A DNA stretch of 64,000 nt from NCBI GenBank assembly GCA_017626365.1, contig JAGAIV010000008.1:1-64000 (forward strand). The letters are read 5' to 3'. A program made the translations under genes and the position numbers. Position 1 is the stretch's first letter, and each line of letters begins with the position of its first letter. This DNA is from Clostridia bacterium (GTDB lineage: Bacteria > Bacillota > Clostridia > TANB77 > CAG-508). Of the stretch, positions 1 through 10,056 are shown piece by piece. The notes below the pieces were generated by a model, which ran no database searches, was not told the origin of the DNA, and was given only the letters and a program-made list of their open reading frames with translations.

Positions 1-194
1 ATGCACACTTATCCGAAATTGATGTAACAGTAGGACAAAGCATAACACAAGGAGAAGTAATAGGAAAAGAGGGAGGAGATCCGGAGACCGACCCAAATCC
101 AGGAAACAGTACAGGACATCACTTACACTTTGAATTAAGAACAGCATCTGGTTCAGGACATAGTATAGACCCAAATACCTATATTGCATTTTAG
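1..194 (+). CDS. M23 family metallopeptidase, C-terminal end only
   Basis: The frame is open from the window edge (codons begin at position 3) and stops at 192-194. The translation contains the HLHFE signature that closes the LytM/M23 zinc endopeptidase domain, preceded by a glycine-rich turn and followed by a DPNTYI-type end, typical of peptidases that cut peptidoglycan cross-links outside the cell. The N-terminus, any signal peptide and the first zinc ligands lie outside the window. A stem-loop with a T run follows at 224-262. Confidence 0.85.
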   Translation, partial: AHLSEIDVTVGQSITQGEVIGKEGGDPETDPNPGNSTGHHLHFELRTASGSGHSIDPNTYIAF

Positions 195-223
195 ATAATT
201 TGGTAGTAGTAATAATTTAGAAG

Positions 224-262
224 GTGACTCATATAGAGATATATGAGTCACTGTCTTTTTGT
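224..262 (+). terminator. Rho-independent terminator after the M23 gene
   Basis: Near-perfect inverted repeat (GTGACTCATAT / ATATGAGTCAC) followed by TGTCTTTTTG. It separates the M23 gene from the Ca2+ ATPase. Confidence 0.8.
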
Positions 263-356
263 AATCTAAATAAAGTAAAAGGATAAATAACAATTATAAT
301 CATAAAAATCTCGTACAAGCATATAGATATAAAAAACGAACAAAGGAGAGGATTTT

Positions 357-3018
357 ATGTGGCATACATTGCGTGTCGATGAAGTGGAAAGAAACTTAAA
401 GACGAATATTCATAAGGGATTAAGTGAGGAGGAAGTAAAAAAGAGGATTACAAAAGATGGAAAAAATAAATTGCAAGAGAAAAAGAAAGAAAATATCGTG
501 ATTAAATTCTTAAAACAATTTAATGATTTTATGATTATCATTTTAATTGTTGCATCCGTTATTTCTGCTGTTATGGCATATATAGAAGGAACAAACGATT
601 ACATGGATTCCATTATTATTATTGCTATTGTAGTGTTCAATGCGATTATGGGATTAGTACAAGAAGCAAAAGCAGAAAAATCGTTAGAAGCGTTAAAGAA
701 AATGGCGGCTCCTATTGCTAAAGTAAGAAGAAATGGAAAAGTAATGAAAGTTAAAAGTGAGGAACTGGTAAGAGGAGATATTGTAATATTAGAGGCCGGG
801 AATTTTGTGCCGGCAGATTGTAGACTTATCAAAGCATTTCAATTAAAAGTAGAAGAATCAGCATTAACGGGAGAAAATTTGCCAGTTGAAAAAGATGCGA
901 CTGTTTTACTGAAAAATGACGTATCCCTTGCAGATAAAATGAATATGGTTTTTGCAACTAGTATTGTTGTAAAAGGACATGCAGAGGCAATTGTAGTAGA
1001 GACAGGAATGAATACAAGTGTTGGAAAAATTGCAAAAATGATTATGAAAGATGTTGCTCCGCAAACACCAATTCAGAAGAAATTAGATGCAGTAGGAAAA
1101 AACTTAGGAATTGCTTGCTTGTTAATTTGCTTTGCCATTTTTATCATTGGTATTATCAAAAAAATTCCAATAGGAGAAATGTTTATGACATCAGTGGGAC
1201 TTGCTGTTGCAGCAATTCCAGAAGGACTACCTGCTATTGTTACCATTATGCTATCCATTGGAGTTACTAAAATGGCGAAAAACAATGCCATCATCCGAAA
1301 GCTACCAGCAGTAGAAACATTAGGGAGCAGTAGTGTTATTTGTTCCGATAAAACAGGAACTTTAACGCAAAATAAGATGAAAGTAGTAGATGTAGAAGAC
1401 GTGAATGGTAGAGTAGCAATTGAGAGAGAATACAAATACATATTAGGACTTAGCAGTATGTGTACCGATTGCGAAATTCAAAACCAAAAAGGAAAACAAG
1501 AGGCATCGGGAGAGGCAACCGAAATTGCGATTACCAATGAAGCTTTGCGAGTAGGTGAAAACAAAGTTGAATGGGAAAAACGTTACCCAAGAATTAATGA
1601 AATTCCATTTGATTCCGAAAGAAAATTAATGACAACCATTCATAAATATGGGGGAAAATATCGCATAATTACCAAAGGAGCACCAGATGTTTTATTGGAG
1701 CGTTGTAGGAACTATTATTATAATGGACAAGAAAGTGTATTAACAGGGAAAGAAAGTGAACAAATTACAAAAGCCAACAGGCAAATGGCAGAAAAAGCAC
1801 TAAGAGTATTGGCAGTGGCGTATCGAGATTTTGATGTTTTACCAGAACAAATCGATTCCCAAATCATTGAAAAAGACCTTACCTTTATGCGGACTAATTG
1901 GTATGATGGACCCACCTAGAGTTGGAGTAAAGGAGGCAGTAGCAACTTGTAAAAAAGCAGGAATTAAGACAGTTATGATTACAGGAGATCATGTGGTAAC
2001 AGCAACTGCCATTGCAAAAGAACTAGGAATTTTAAGAATTCATGACCTTGCGATCACAGGAAGTGAGTTAGATAAACTATCGGATCAAGAATTAGAAAAA
2101 AACATTATGCGTTATTCCGTTTTTGCTAGAGTTTCACCAGAACATAAAGTAAGAATTGTAAAAGCATTTAGAAGCACTGGTGCTGTTGTTGCTATGACAG
2201 GAGATGGGGTAAACGATGCTCCAGCTCTAAAAAATGCAGACATTGGAATTGCTATGGGAAAAAATGGAACCGATGTTGCTAAAAATGCTTCCGATATGAT
2301 TTTAACTGATGATAATTTTGTTACCATTGTAAAAGCAGTAAAACAAGGAAGAAATATATTTGATAATATACGAAAAGCAATTCACTTTTTGATTTCTACT
2401 AATGTTGGAGAAATCGTAACTATATTTATGGGATTAGTGTTAGGATTAGAATCGCCACTACTTGCTATTCAATTATTATGGATTAATCTAGTAACCGACT
2501 CTATTCCAGCAATTGCCTTAGGTTTAGAAAGACCAGACCATGATATTATGAACCGAAAACCACAAAATGCTAAAAAAGGAATTTTTGCAGATGGCTTATG
2601 GGGAAAAATTTTTGTAGAAGGAACTATGCTTGGTATGCTTACTTTACTTGCCTTTAGCATTGGAAATCATTTATACGGGTTAGAAACAGGAAGAACAATG
2701 GCATTTTTATCGTTAGGATTATTAGAACTAGTACATAGTTTCAATATTAAAAGTGAAGAATCTATCTTTAAAACCGGATTTTTAGAAAATCGCTATTTAG
2801 TAGGAGCCTTTATCATTGGAACTATTTTACAAATTGGTGTGGTATGTATTCCAACACTAGCAAGTATATTTAATTTAGCACCATTAGATATGAAAGGTTG
2901 GTTATATGTAGGAGCAATTTCGATTTCACCACTTATCATCATTGAAATACAAAAGAAATTCAATGAAATCAAATTTGGAAAAGTAGTGTATGGGTATAAG
3001 GATAAAATGGACTATTAA
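357..3018 (+). CDS. P-type (type II) calcium-transporting ATPase, with a CGG +1 frameshift
   Basis: Membrane pump coupling ATP hydrolysis to cation export, most likely Ca2+. Visible motifs: PEGLPA in M4, the phosphorylation motif CSDKTGTLTQ, the hinge TGDGVNDAP, and an M6 motif NLVTDSIPA of the Ca2+ pump type. The actuator loop reads LTGEN where the family usually has TGES. The coding sequence is split. Codon 512 is CGG (1890-1892), and skipping the C at 1890 joins the frames as FM-G-LIGMMDPPR, the normal P-domain sequence, giving 886 residues. Without the shift the frame stops at 1917-1919, before the hinge and the last membrane helices. The start ATG at 357 follows AAAGGAGAGG. No other damage is seen, so I treat it as functional. 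Confidence 0.93.
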
Positions 3019-3113
3019 GAAAAACTTGCCAAAAAACAAAAATTATGTTAACATATATATGGTAAAATAGTATGTAGTAATTACTTTATAAAGTGATGAA
3101 AGGAGAGAAGAAT

Positions 3114-3530
3114 ATGCCAAAAATATTTCATATTATATTAAGATGGGAGCGGGGAAGCTTAGAGGAAGATAAGGAATATACTGAATTATTTGGTGATTCT
3201 TTGGTAGCAGTATATGATGGATACTTTATCTATCAGGATAACCATAGAATTATTGGATACACGGATAATGGGATTCTTGTAGGTGCACCAAATCAAATTA
3301 TGGAAACAGCATGTAAGTGGGCATATATATTTCCAATCGAAAAAGAGGAGTACATAGTCCATGGAGCAAGAATTACGTTTTACAAACAGACAGGTCATAT
3401 TGTTATGCAGTTAGAGGAGAGAACATATAGCCATAAAACTGAAAGCTTAATTATGCAAAGAACATATAACAGAAGTAAGAGTCTTTCATCTGAAGTACAG
3501 CAGGCATTGAAGAAATTTTACCAAACATAG
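3114..3530 (+). CDS. Hypothetical protein, 138 aa, with an in-frame CGG
   Basis: I do not recognise this protein. The start ATG at 3114 is chosen for GAAAGGAGAG just upstream; an in-frame ATG at 3093 lacks such a site. It is soluble and mixed alpha/beta in appearance, with many aromatic residues (WERGS, YDGYFIYQ, CKWAYIFP) and no signal peptide. CGG at 3150-3152 (codon 13) must be read in frame, because skipping its C would hit a stop four codons later. CAG glutamine codons are frequent, unlike the CAA-rich neighbours, so the gene may be a recent arrival. It is monocistronic, with its own terminator. Confidence 0.7.
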   Translation: MPKIFHIILRWERGSLEEDKEYTELFGDSLVAVYDGYFIYQDNHRIIGYTDNGILVGAPNQIMETACKWAYIFPIEKEEYIVHGARITFYKQTGHIVMQLEERTYSHKTESLIMQRTYNRSKSLSSEVQQALKKFYQT

Positions 3531-3562
3531 AAAGAGCAAACACATGTTGTTTGCTCTTTCGT
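3531..3562 (+). terminator. Rho-independent terminator
   Basis: Inverted repeat AAAGAGCAAACA / TGTTTGCTCTTT directly after the stop of the 138-aa gene. Confidence 0.85.
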
Positions 3563-3667
3563 CTAATAAATTAAAGTTTAAAATTTTTGTTAAAGGAAAT
3601 TAAGAAAAACTATTGAAAAGAAGGAAATAATCGAATAGAATGTATAATAAGATGAGGGGGAGAATAT

Positions 3668-5559
3668 ATGAGAAAAACAATGAACAAATTAATCGTTGCA
3701 TTCATCGCATTCTTTAGTATTTTAATCATATCTAATATATCAAATGCAGGTGACTTAAAACTAAAAGTATTAGATTATCAAGTACAATTAAATGCAGATG
3801 GAACAGCAGATGTCGTAGAAACTTGGAGAATTTATATAGAAGATACCAATACATTATTTAAAACATTTGAAATTGATTCTAGTAAATACAAAGAAATTAA
3901 TAATGTAAAAGTGCAAGAAGTGAAAAGTTCCGGAAATGTAGACTTTACTAAAATTTATCAAGAAAAATATCATGTAGATAAAAACTGTTTTTATGCCTTA
4001 AAAAATAAAAAAGGACAGTTTGAAATTGCATGGGGTGTTCATGCAGAAGATACAACGAGAACCTATAAAATTAGTTATACGATTGTAGATGCAGTCAAGA
4101 ATTATGCAGATTGTTCTGAATTTTATTGGCAATTTATAAGCACAGAATCAGAAATTCCAGCTAATCTAGTAACGGGAACAATAAAATTACCATATGCAGT
4201 TACAAATAAAGAAGATTTAAAAACATGGGCACATGGACCATTAAATGGGAATATTACCATTACTTCATATGATACGATAAACTTTGAAGTAGAAGATTTA
4301 GAAGAAAATACAATGCTAGAAGCAAGAGTAGTAACACCTACTTATGTATTCTCGACTAATCAAAATATAAGTAATCAAAACAAACTACAAAGTATTCTTT
4401 TGCAAGAGCAAGAATGGGCAGATGAAGCAAATCGTAGAAGAGAAGAAATGATACAAAGACAAGAAAATATAAAAGCAGCAATAAAAATATTTTTTATTGT
4501 TTCAAATGTTATTGGAATTATTTTAGCAATTATCATTATTAAAAAAATTATAAAATATCACAAAGAATTAAAACAGCATCCAATTATAAAACCAGAAATG
4601 GAAACAAAATATTTTAGAGACATACCAGATGAAAAAGCAACACCAGCGCAGGCAGGATTTTTATATTACTTCAAAAGCACAGGGTTACAATATAATATGA
4701 GTAAAGTATTGTCAGCTACAATGCTAGACCTATGCTTAAAAGGATATATTAGTTTTGAACCAATCGACGGAAAGAAGGATGAAATAAAAGTTACATTAAA
4801 ACAAAAAGATATAGTGACTCTTACAGAAGATGAAAAAATAGTTTATGAATTATTGGAAAAAGTAGCAAATAACGAAACAAAATCTTTTACTATGAAAGAA
4901 TTTGAAAAATATGCAAAAAATCATTCAAGTACAGTATTAAGTAAAATTAATAAAATAGAAGAACAAGCAAAGAATATAGAAGAAGAAAAAGGAAACTACG
5001 ATAAACAATCTATTAAAACATTTGAAAAATGGATAGCAAAAGGAATTGGATATACGTTCTTAACAATATTTAGTATTGGAATGATGCAAATTTTATTTAT
5101 ACCATCATTAATTGCAGCAATTTACAGCTATATAATTAGTTCACGATATAACCAATTAACTCAAAAACGGAGTAAATGAAAAAGAGCAATGGTTAGGATT
5201 AAAACGCTATATGGAAGAATTTTCACTAATGAAAGAAAAAGAAGTTCCAGAATTAGTGCTATGGGAAAAATACTTAGTTTATGCAACTGCTTTTGGGATT
5301 AGTGAAAAAGTATTAAAACAACTAAAAGTGGTATATCCACAAATATCAGATGAAGAATATATGACTTCACATGGATATGCATATATGTATTTAATGTACT
5401 CAGGAAGTTACAGAAATTCATTCCTATCAAGTTTAAACTCATCAATTGGTAGTTCTTATACAGCATTAACGAACTATTCTTCAGGTTCTGGTTCAGGAGG
5501 AGGCTTCTCCGGTGGCGGAGGCTTCGGTGGAGGCGGAGGCCGGAATGGGCGGAAGATAA
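3668..5559 (+). CDS. DUF2207 membrane protein with a Gly-rich tail, two CGG +1 frameshifts
   Basis: Predicted secreted/membrane protein of the DUF2207 family, function unknown. A signal peptide (residues ~1-27) leads into the extracellular DUF2207 domain, then a membrane helix near residues 273-292, a cytoplasmic region, further hydrophobic segments around 455-490 and a glycine-rich C-terminus, the usual architecture. CGG at 5168-5170 shifts frame (LTQK-G-VNEKEQW), reconnecting to the frame that starts at about 5169. A second CGG at 5541-5543 shifts again inside the glycine run, so the protein ends GGMGGR-stop at 5557-5559 instead of running on as RNGRKIRYC. With both shifts the product is 629 residues and has the usual family ending. 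The second site affects only the last five residues. Confidence 0.87.
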
Positions 5560-5619
5560 GGTATTGCTTCACAAAAGTGAAGAATGAATGGTGAAGAATT
5601 AAGAGTAAAAAATATATTT

Positions 5620-5647
5620 GAGCAGACGATTATTGTCTGCTCTTTTT
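5620..5647 (+). terminator. Rho-independent terminator
   Basis: Stem AGCAGAC / GTCTGCT followed by CTTTTTG, after the DUF2207 gene. Confidence 0.8.
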
Positions 5648-5715
5648 GCTATATGTTTAACCATTTTTTCTAAATACGAATATACTAAAATAGATAGGTG
5701 TAAAAGGAGGAAAAA

Positions 5716-6484
5716 ATGGAAGAGATATTAAAAATAAAAGATGTAACAAAAAAATATCAGGCGAAAAATGGAGAGTTAGAAGCAATAAAAAATGTTAGTT
5801 TTTCGGTAAAAGAGGGAGAATTTATTAGTATCATTGGACCTAGTGGATGTGGAAAATCAACTCTTTTATCTTTGATAGCAGGCTTAGAAGAAAAGACATC
5901 GGGTAAAATATGGATAGAACAAGAAGAGACGAATGGAATATCAGAAAAAGTAGGATATATGTTGCAAAAAGACAGTTTACTAGAATGGAGAACGATTTAC
6001 GATAATGTCCTATTTGGACTAGAAATAAGACGGAAATAAAAACGAAGAGAACAAAGCCTATGTAAATATGTTACTAAAGAAATATCATTTATATGAATTT
6101 AAAGATAAACTACCTTCGCAACTATCCGGAGGAATGAGACAAAGAGTTGCTCTCATTAGAACATTAGCAGTAAAACCAAAAATATTACTATTAGATGAGG
6201 CATTTTCTGCACTTGATTATCAAACAAGACTCATGGTAACTAAAGATGTATACCAGATTTTAAAAAATGAAAACATGACGATGTTGATGGTTACCCATGA
6301 TATTTCAGAAGCAATTAGTATGTCAGACAAGGTAGTAGTACTAAGCCATAGACCAGCCCATGTAAAAAACATATATACAATTGATTTTGAAATGGAAAAT
6401 AGGGATCCATTGAATTGCAGAAAAAGCCCTAAGTTTAGTCAATATTTTGACTGCTTATGGAAGGAGCTTGATGTACATGGATAA
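5716..6484 (+). CDS. ABC transporter ATP-binding protein, NitT/TauT type, with a CGG +1 frameshift
   Basis: ATPase subunit of an importer of the nitrate/sulfonate/taurine/pyrimidine-precursor class. It has Walker A (GPSGCGKST), a Q loop (MLQKDSLLEW), the signature LSGGMRQRVALIRTL and Walker B (ILLLDEAFSALD). CGG at 6031-6033 splits it. Skipping the C yields LEIR-G-NKNEENKAYVNM and a 255-residue protein of normal length; without the shift it stops at 6037-6039, before the ABC signature. The start ATG at 5716 follows AAAAGGAGG. The stop overlaps the start of the permease gene (ATG 6477), implying translational coupling within a three-gene importer operon. The substrate cannot be read from sequence. 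Confidence 0.92.
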
Positions 6485-7280
6485 GAAAACCATATCGCAA
6501 GATAGGCTAAAATACTTAAGAAAACAAAAAAGAAACAAAATAGCAATACTTATGGTACAGATTATGATTGTGGTAGGATTTATAGCAGCATGGGAAATAT
6601 TAGCAAATATCGGTGTAATTGATAGCTTTATTGCAAGCCAGCCTAGTCGTATTGTAAAAACATTTATGAACTTATCTGGGAATGATTTATTAACCCATTT
6701 AGGAGTAACTTGTTTTGAAACTATCATTGGATTTGCTTCCGGTGCAATATTAGGCGTTTTGATTGCCATTATCTTATGGTGGTCAAAATTTTTATCCAGT
6801 GTTGCAGACCCATTTTTAGTTGTGTTAAACAGCTTACCTAAAATTGCTTTAGGTCCAGTTATTATTATATGGGTAGGAGCAGGAATGGGAGCAATTATTG
6901 TAATGGCACTTGCGATTTCTTTAATTGTAACCGTACTTGAAATTTTGAATGGATTTTTAAATACCGATAAAGAGTTATTAAAAATGGCAAGAACTTTTAA
7001 TGCTAGTAAATTTCAAGTTTTAACTAAAATTGTTATTCCTGCTAACATTTCCACTTTTATTAATTCTCTAAAAGTAAACATTGGACTTTCTCTAGTAGGT
7101 GTTATTTCAGGAGAATTTTTAGTATCAAAAGCAGGATTAGGATACTTAATTGTCTATGGAGGGCAAGTATTCCAACTAGACCTCGTTATGACAAGTGTTA
7201 TCATTTTAGCAGTTGTTGCAGGGGTCATGTACCAAGGTGTTGTTCTATTAGGAAAAATCGTCCAAAAAGGACAAAAATAA
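6477..7280 (+). CDS. ABC transporter permease, NitT/TauT type
   Basis: Inner-membrane channel subunit of the importer encoded by the flanking ATPase and binding-protein genes, 267 aa from ATG 6477 (ATG 6471, six bases earlier, is possible). About six hydrophobic segments are visible, with the cytoplasmic EAA-loop region (LLKMARTFNASKFQVLTKIVIPA) that contacts the ATPase. The start lies inside the end of the ATPase gene. A palindromic repeat element separates it from the binding-protein gene. No CGG codons. Confidence 0.93.
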   Translation: MDKKTISQDRLKYLRKQKRNKIAILMVQIMIVVGFIAAWEILANIGVIDSFIASQPSRIVKTFMNLSGNDLLTHLGVTCFETIIGFASGAILGVLIAIILWWSKFLSSVADPFLVVLNSLPKIALGPVIIIWVGAGMGAIIVMALAISLIVTVLEILNGFLNTDKELLKMARTFNASKFQVLTKIVIPANISTFINSLKVNIGLSLVGVISGEFLVSKAGLGYLIVYGGQVFQLDLVMTSVIILAVVAGVMYQGVVLLGKIVQKGQK

Positions 7281-7440
7281 AAGAACCCCCAGTCAGCTAC
7301 GCTGACAGCCCCCTTAAGTAAAGGGGCCTTTACTCTACGAATTAAGATATAATGCTAGTAGGGGCTTTTCATTGCTCGTCCGAGTAAGCCTCCTTTATTT
7401 AAAGGAGGTGGCTTGCGAAGCAAGACGGAGGATTCTAAAA
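7281..7440 (+). repeat. Composite palindromic (REP/MITE-like) intergenic element
   Basis: Two imperfect inverted modules with GC-rich stems. The left one begins CCCCCAGTCAGCTACGCTGA and continues CCCCTTAAGTAAAGGGG. The right one has GCCTCCTTTATTTAAAGGAGG then TGGCTTGCGAAGCAAG and ACGGAGGA. The left module reverse-complemented resembles the right one. It interrupts the ABC operon between permease and binding-protein genes and contains no ORF. This layout is known from dispersed palindromic repeats in gut Clostridia; copy number elsewhere cannot be checked here. Confidence 0.75.
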
Positions 7441-7450
7441 GGAGGAAAAA

Positions 7451-8461
7451 ATGAAAAAAATTATCATCACAGCAGTAATATGTGTTTTAGTTATTTCGAT
7501 AGCAATTACAACTGTTGTGCTAAAAAATAAGAAAAGTAATGATGCTTTAAAAATAATTCGTGTAAATGAAGTAACTCGTTCTGTTTTTTATGCACCACAA
7601 TATGTTGCCATAGCAAATGGATATTTTGCAGAACAGGGCTTAGAAATTGAACTAACAACAGGCCAAGGAGCAGATAAAGTAATGACTGCAGTGCTTGCTG
7701 GTCAAAGTGACATAGGTTTTGCAGGACCGGAAGCATCCATATACGTATATAACGAAGGAAAAGAAGATTATACAGAAGTTTTTGCACAATTAACAAAAAA
7801 AGATGGTTCTTTCTTAGTTAGTAGAACCAATGATAAAGAATTCAAATGGGCAGATTTAAAAGGCAGTACCGTTATTCCTGGAAGAAAAGGCGGAGTTCCA
7901 TATATGACACTAGAATACGTCTTAAGAAAAAACGGATTAGACCCACAAAAAGATTTAACACTAGATGATAGCATTAAATTTGATTTAATGGCAGGAGCAT
8001 TTACCGGAGGAACAGCAGACTATGTTACACTATTTGAACCAACAGCAACTATGACGCAAAATGCAGGTAAAGGATATGTTGTAGCATCGGTTGGAGAAGA
8101 AGCAGGAGAAATTCCATATACAGCATATTTTGCAAAAAAGAGTTATATTGAACAAAATTCTGATATTATTCAAAAATTTACAGACGCAATCTACAAAGGT
8201 CAAGTATGGGTAAAAGAACATTCTGCAACAGAAATTGCAGAAAAAATACAAAGCTTTTTCCCAGACACAGATGTAGAATTACTAGCAAATGTTCTACAAA
8301 GCTATATTGATATTGATGCATGGAACGAAAATCCTATTCTAAAAGAAGAATCATTTGATAGGTTACAAACAGTCATGGAAGAAGCCGGAGAATTAAAACA
8401 AAGAGCACCATATGAAAAAATTGTAAACAATTCTTATGCAGAAAATAGCATTAAAAAATAA
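7451..8461 (+). CDS. ABC transporter substrate-binding protein, SsuA/THI5-like
   Basis: 336-residue periplasmic-type binding protein for the importer at 5716-7280. An N-terminal hydrophobic helix (residues ~4-24) without a lipobox cysteine suggests a membrane anchor or uncleaved signal. Family features are visible: FYAPQYVAIANGYFAEQGL and TTGQGADKVMTAVLAGQSDIGFAGPE, as in NMT1/THI5 and SsuA-type proteins. The ligand is undetermined: sulfonate, nitrate-like or a thiamine pyrimidine precursor are all possible. The start ATG follows AAAAGGAGGAAAAA. No frameshift. Confidence 0.9.
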   Translation: MKKIIITAVICVLVISIAITTVVLKNKKSNDALKIIRVNEVTRSVFYAPQYVAIANGYFAEQGLEIELTTGQGADKVMTAVLAGQSDIGFAGPEASIYVYNEGKEDYTEVFAQLTKKDGSFLVSRTNDKEFKWADLKGSTVIPGRKGGVPYMTLEYVLRKNGLDPQKDLTLDDSIKFDLMAGAFTGGTADYVTLFEPTATMTQNAGKGYVVASVGEEAGEIPYTAYFAKKSYIEQNSDIIQKFTDAIYKGQVWVKEHSATEIAEKIQSFFPDTDVELLANVLQSYIDIDAWNENPILKEESFDRLQTVMEEAGELKQRAPYEKIVNNSYAENSIKK

Positions 8462-8540
8462 TGTAAAAGCAATCTCTTATCATCTTAATTAATAAATATG
8501 TAAAATTTGCATATACTTTAAGATGATGGGAGGTTTTTTT

Positions 8541-9129
8541 ATGGTTAAAATGATACCACTGCCTTATAATTTAAATGCATTAGAGCCATATTATAGCAAA
8601 GAAACACTAGATATTCACTATAATATATTGTATAAGGGATATGTTGATAATACCAATAAAACAGAAGAAAAGTTAGCACGTGCGAGGTTAGAAAATAATT
8701 TTGAAAATATAAAATGCCTAGAGCGAGACTTAAGTTTCTTTGGTTCAGGAGCAATTTTACATGAAATGTTTTTTGAAAACATGGGAGTTCCCGTTCCAAC
8801 AATGCCAAGTAACAAACTAATGGAACAAATCATAAAAGACTTTGGAAGTTTCGATAAGTTTCAAAATCAATTTATAGAAGCAGCAAAAGTAGTAGAAGCT
8901 TCTCGGTTGGTGCATAGTTGCTTGGGTACCAAATTTTCAAAAATTAGAAATTCTACAATGCGAAAAACATCAGAATTTAACCCTATGGGGATGTAAACCA
9001 ATATTGGTTTTAGATATGTGGGAACATTCTTACTTTTTACAATACAAAGCAAACCGAGCAGAATATATCAATGCATTTAAAAATATTATAAATTGGAAAG
9101 TAATTAATAAGAGATTTGAGGAAATATAA
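8541..9129 (+). CDS. sodA: Superoxide dismutase (Fe/Mn), with a CGG +1 frameshift
   Basis: Converts superoxide to oxygen and peroxide in the cytoplasm. Metal ligands are visible: His in DIHYNILYKGYV, His in GAILHEMFFENM, and the DMWEHSYF motif supplying Asp and His. CGG at 8904-8906 interrupts the gene. Skipping the C at 8904 gives EAS-G-WCIVAWVP, the usual SGW segment, and then the DxWEH motif, for 195 residues. Unshifted translation stops at 8994-8996 and lacks the last two metal ligands. The start ATG at 8541 is chosen for GGGAGG at 8528-8533. Confidence 0.93.
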
Positions 9130-9148
9130 GTAAATTGACAAAAAGGTA

Positions 9149-9176
9149 TTTACAAATTATAAAATTGTGTTATAAT
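9149..9176 (+). promoter_or_regulatory. Promoter for the plus-strand RNA of a convergent toxin-antitoxin-like locus
   Basis: TTTACA (9149-9154), 16-base spacer, TATAAT (9171-9176). The RNA would start near 9183 and end at the hairpin at 9227-9269. Confidence 0.55.
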
Positions 9177-9182
9177 AAAAAT

Positions 9183-9268
9183 AGAAAATAAGGAGCCACA
9201 AAAGTGGTTACCAATATGATAGAATTAAAAGTCACATCTCTATTGGTCAGCAGAGATGTGATTTTCTT
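9183..9268 (+). ncRNA. Candidate antitoxin small RNA, convergent with a hydrophobic peptide gene
   Basis: About 85 bases between a sigma-A-like promoter and a bidirectional hairpin terminator. The RNA overlaps the 3' end of the minus-strand peptide gene through the shared terminator. Its 5' part (GAAAATAAGGA ... GTGGTTACCA) also occurs, in the same sense, in the 5' leader of the opposing RNA, so the DNA carries it as an inverted repeat. An ATG at 9217 opens a 23-codon frame without a well-placed ribosome site. Confidence 0.5.
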
Positions 9269-9269
9269 T
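9227..9269. terminator. Bidirectional terminator shared by the two convergent RNAs
   Basis: Stem TCACATCTCT / AGAGATGTGA flanked by A-rich and T-rich tracts on both sides, so it works on either strand. Confidence 0.75.
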
Positions 9270-9377
9270 GAAAAGTTTAAATATTAAGATTAAACTTAAA
9301 ATAAAAGAAATAATAGCAAGAAGTATATTTGATGTAACAACGAATAGCAATAATTTTAATAATATTTCTTCTAGCAT
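9240..9377 (-). CDS. Small hydrophobic peptide, type I toxin-like (45 aa)
   Basis: Minus-strand ORF of 45 residues. A short acidic N-terminus (MLEEILLK) is followed by a long hydrophobic helix and a charged tail (FKLFKENHISADQ), the form of the holin-like/Fst/TxpA small toxins of Firmicutes. The ribosome site GAGGTGGTGAAC precedes ATG. A plausible promoter lies upstream on the minus strand (TTGACT ... TACTAT near 9440-9475). The opposing plus-strand RNA shares its terminator, which fits a type I toxin-antitoxin arrangement. The peptide was inferred from layout and hydrophobicity, not from a recognised sequence. Confidence 0.6.
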   Translation of the reverse strand: MLEEILLKLLLFVVTSNILLAIISFILSLILIFKLFKENHISADQ

Positions 9378-9502
9378 GTTCACCACCTCACTTTCTTATG
9401 TAAGTGAAATGGTAACCACAATCTGCTTTTCCTTATTTTCTTTTAAGATAGTATAATAAAATTAACAAAAAGTCAATATAAAATTGGCAAAAAGGAGAAA
9501 GA

Positions 9503-10009
9503 ATGAAATTACATGTTGTATTAGTAGAACCAGAAATACCACAAAATACAGGAAATATTGCTAGAACCTGTGCAGCAACAGGAGCAAAATTACATTTAGT
9601 AAGACCACTTGGTTTTAGTTTGGAAGATAAGTATGTAAAAAGAGCAGGGCTTGATTATTGGGATAAATTAGAAATAGAAGAACACGATTCTTTTGAAAAG
9701 TTCTTGCAAAGTTACCCACCAGAAAAGAATAATATGTTTTTTGTAACAACAAAAGGAAAACAAGTCTATTCACAAGATATATATTCATCTCTAGAAGAAG
9801 TATTTGTTGTATTTGGAAAAGAAACCAAAGGATTACCGGAAGATATCTTAAAAAAATATATAGAAAAGACAATCAGAATTCCAATGAAACCACATTTACG
9901 TTCTTTAAATTTATCAAATTCAGTAGCAATTGTAGTTTATGAAGTATTGAGACAAGGAGAGTTTAAAGAGTTAGAAGAAATTAGTAGTTATTTTGATGTT
10001 TCTATATAA
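9503..10009 (+). CDS. trmL: tRNA (cytidine(34)-2'-O)-methyltransferase TrmL
   Basis: SPOUT-class methyltransferase that 2'-O-methylates the wobble base of certain leucine tRNAs. Conserved blocks are visible: VEPEIPQNTGNIARTCAATG at the N-terminus, VFGKETKGLPEDIL, and RSLNLSNSVAIVVYE in the knot. At 168 residues it is of normal length. The start follows AAAAGGAGAAAG. Monocistronic, with a strong terminator at 10020-10056. Confidence 0.95.
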   Translation: MKLHVVLVEPEIPQNTGNIARTCAATGAKLHLVRPLGFSLEDKYVKRAGLDYWDKLEIEEHDSFEKFLQSYPPEKNNMFFVTTKGKQVYSQDIYSSLEEVFVVFGKETKGLPEDILKKYIEKTIRIPMKPHLRSLNLSNSVAIVVYEVLRQGEFKELEEISSYFDVSI

Positions 10010-10019
10010 ATAAGTTTCG

Positions 10020-10056
10020 TAAGAACCCTAGTCGTATTAACGATTAGGGTTCTCTT
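10020..10056 (+). terminator. Rho-independent terminator after trmL
   Basis: Stem AGAACCCTAGTCG / CGATTAGGGTTCT with a short loop and a T-rich end. Confidence 0.85.

Noticed and set aside
9268..9456. 62-residue plus-strand ORF
   Set aside because: It is the antisense of the hydrophobic peptide and its leader; no ribosome site and poor coding character.
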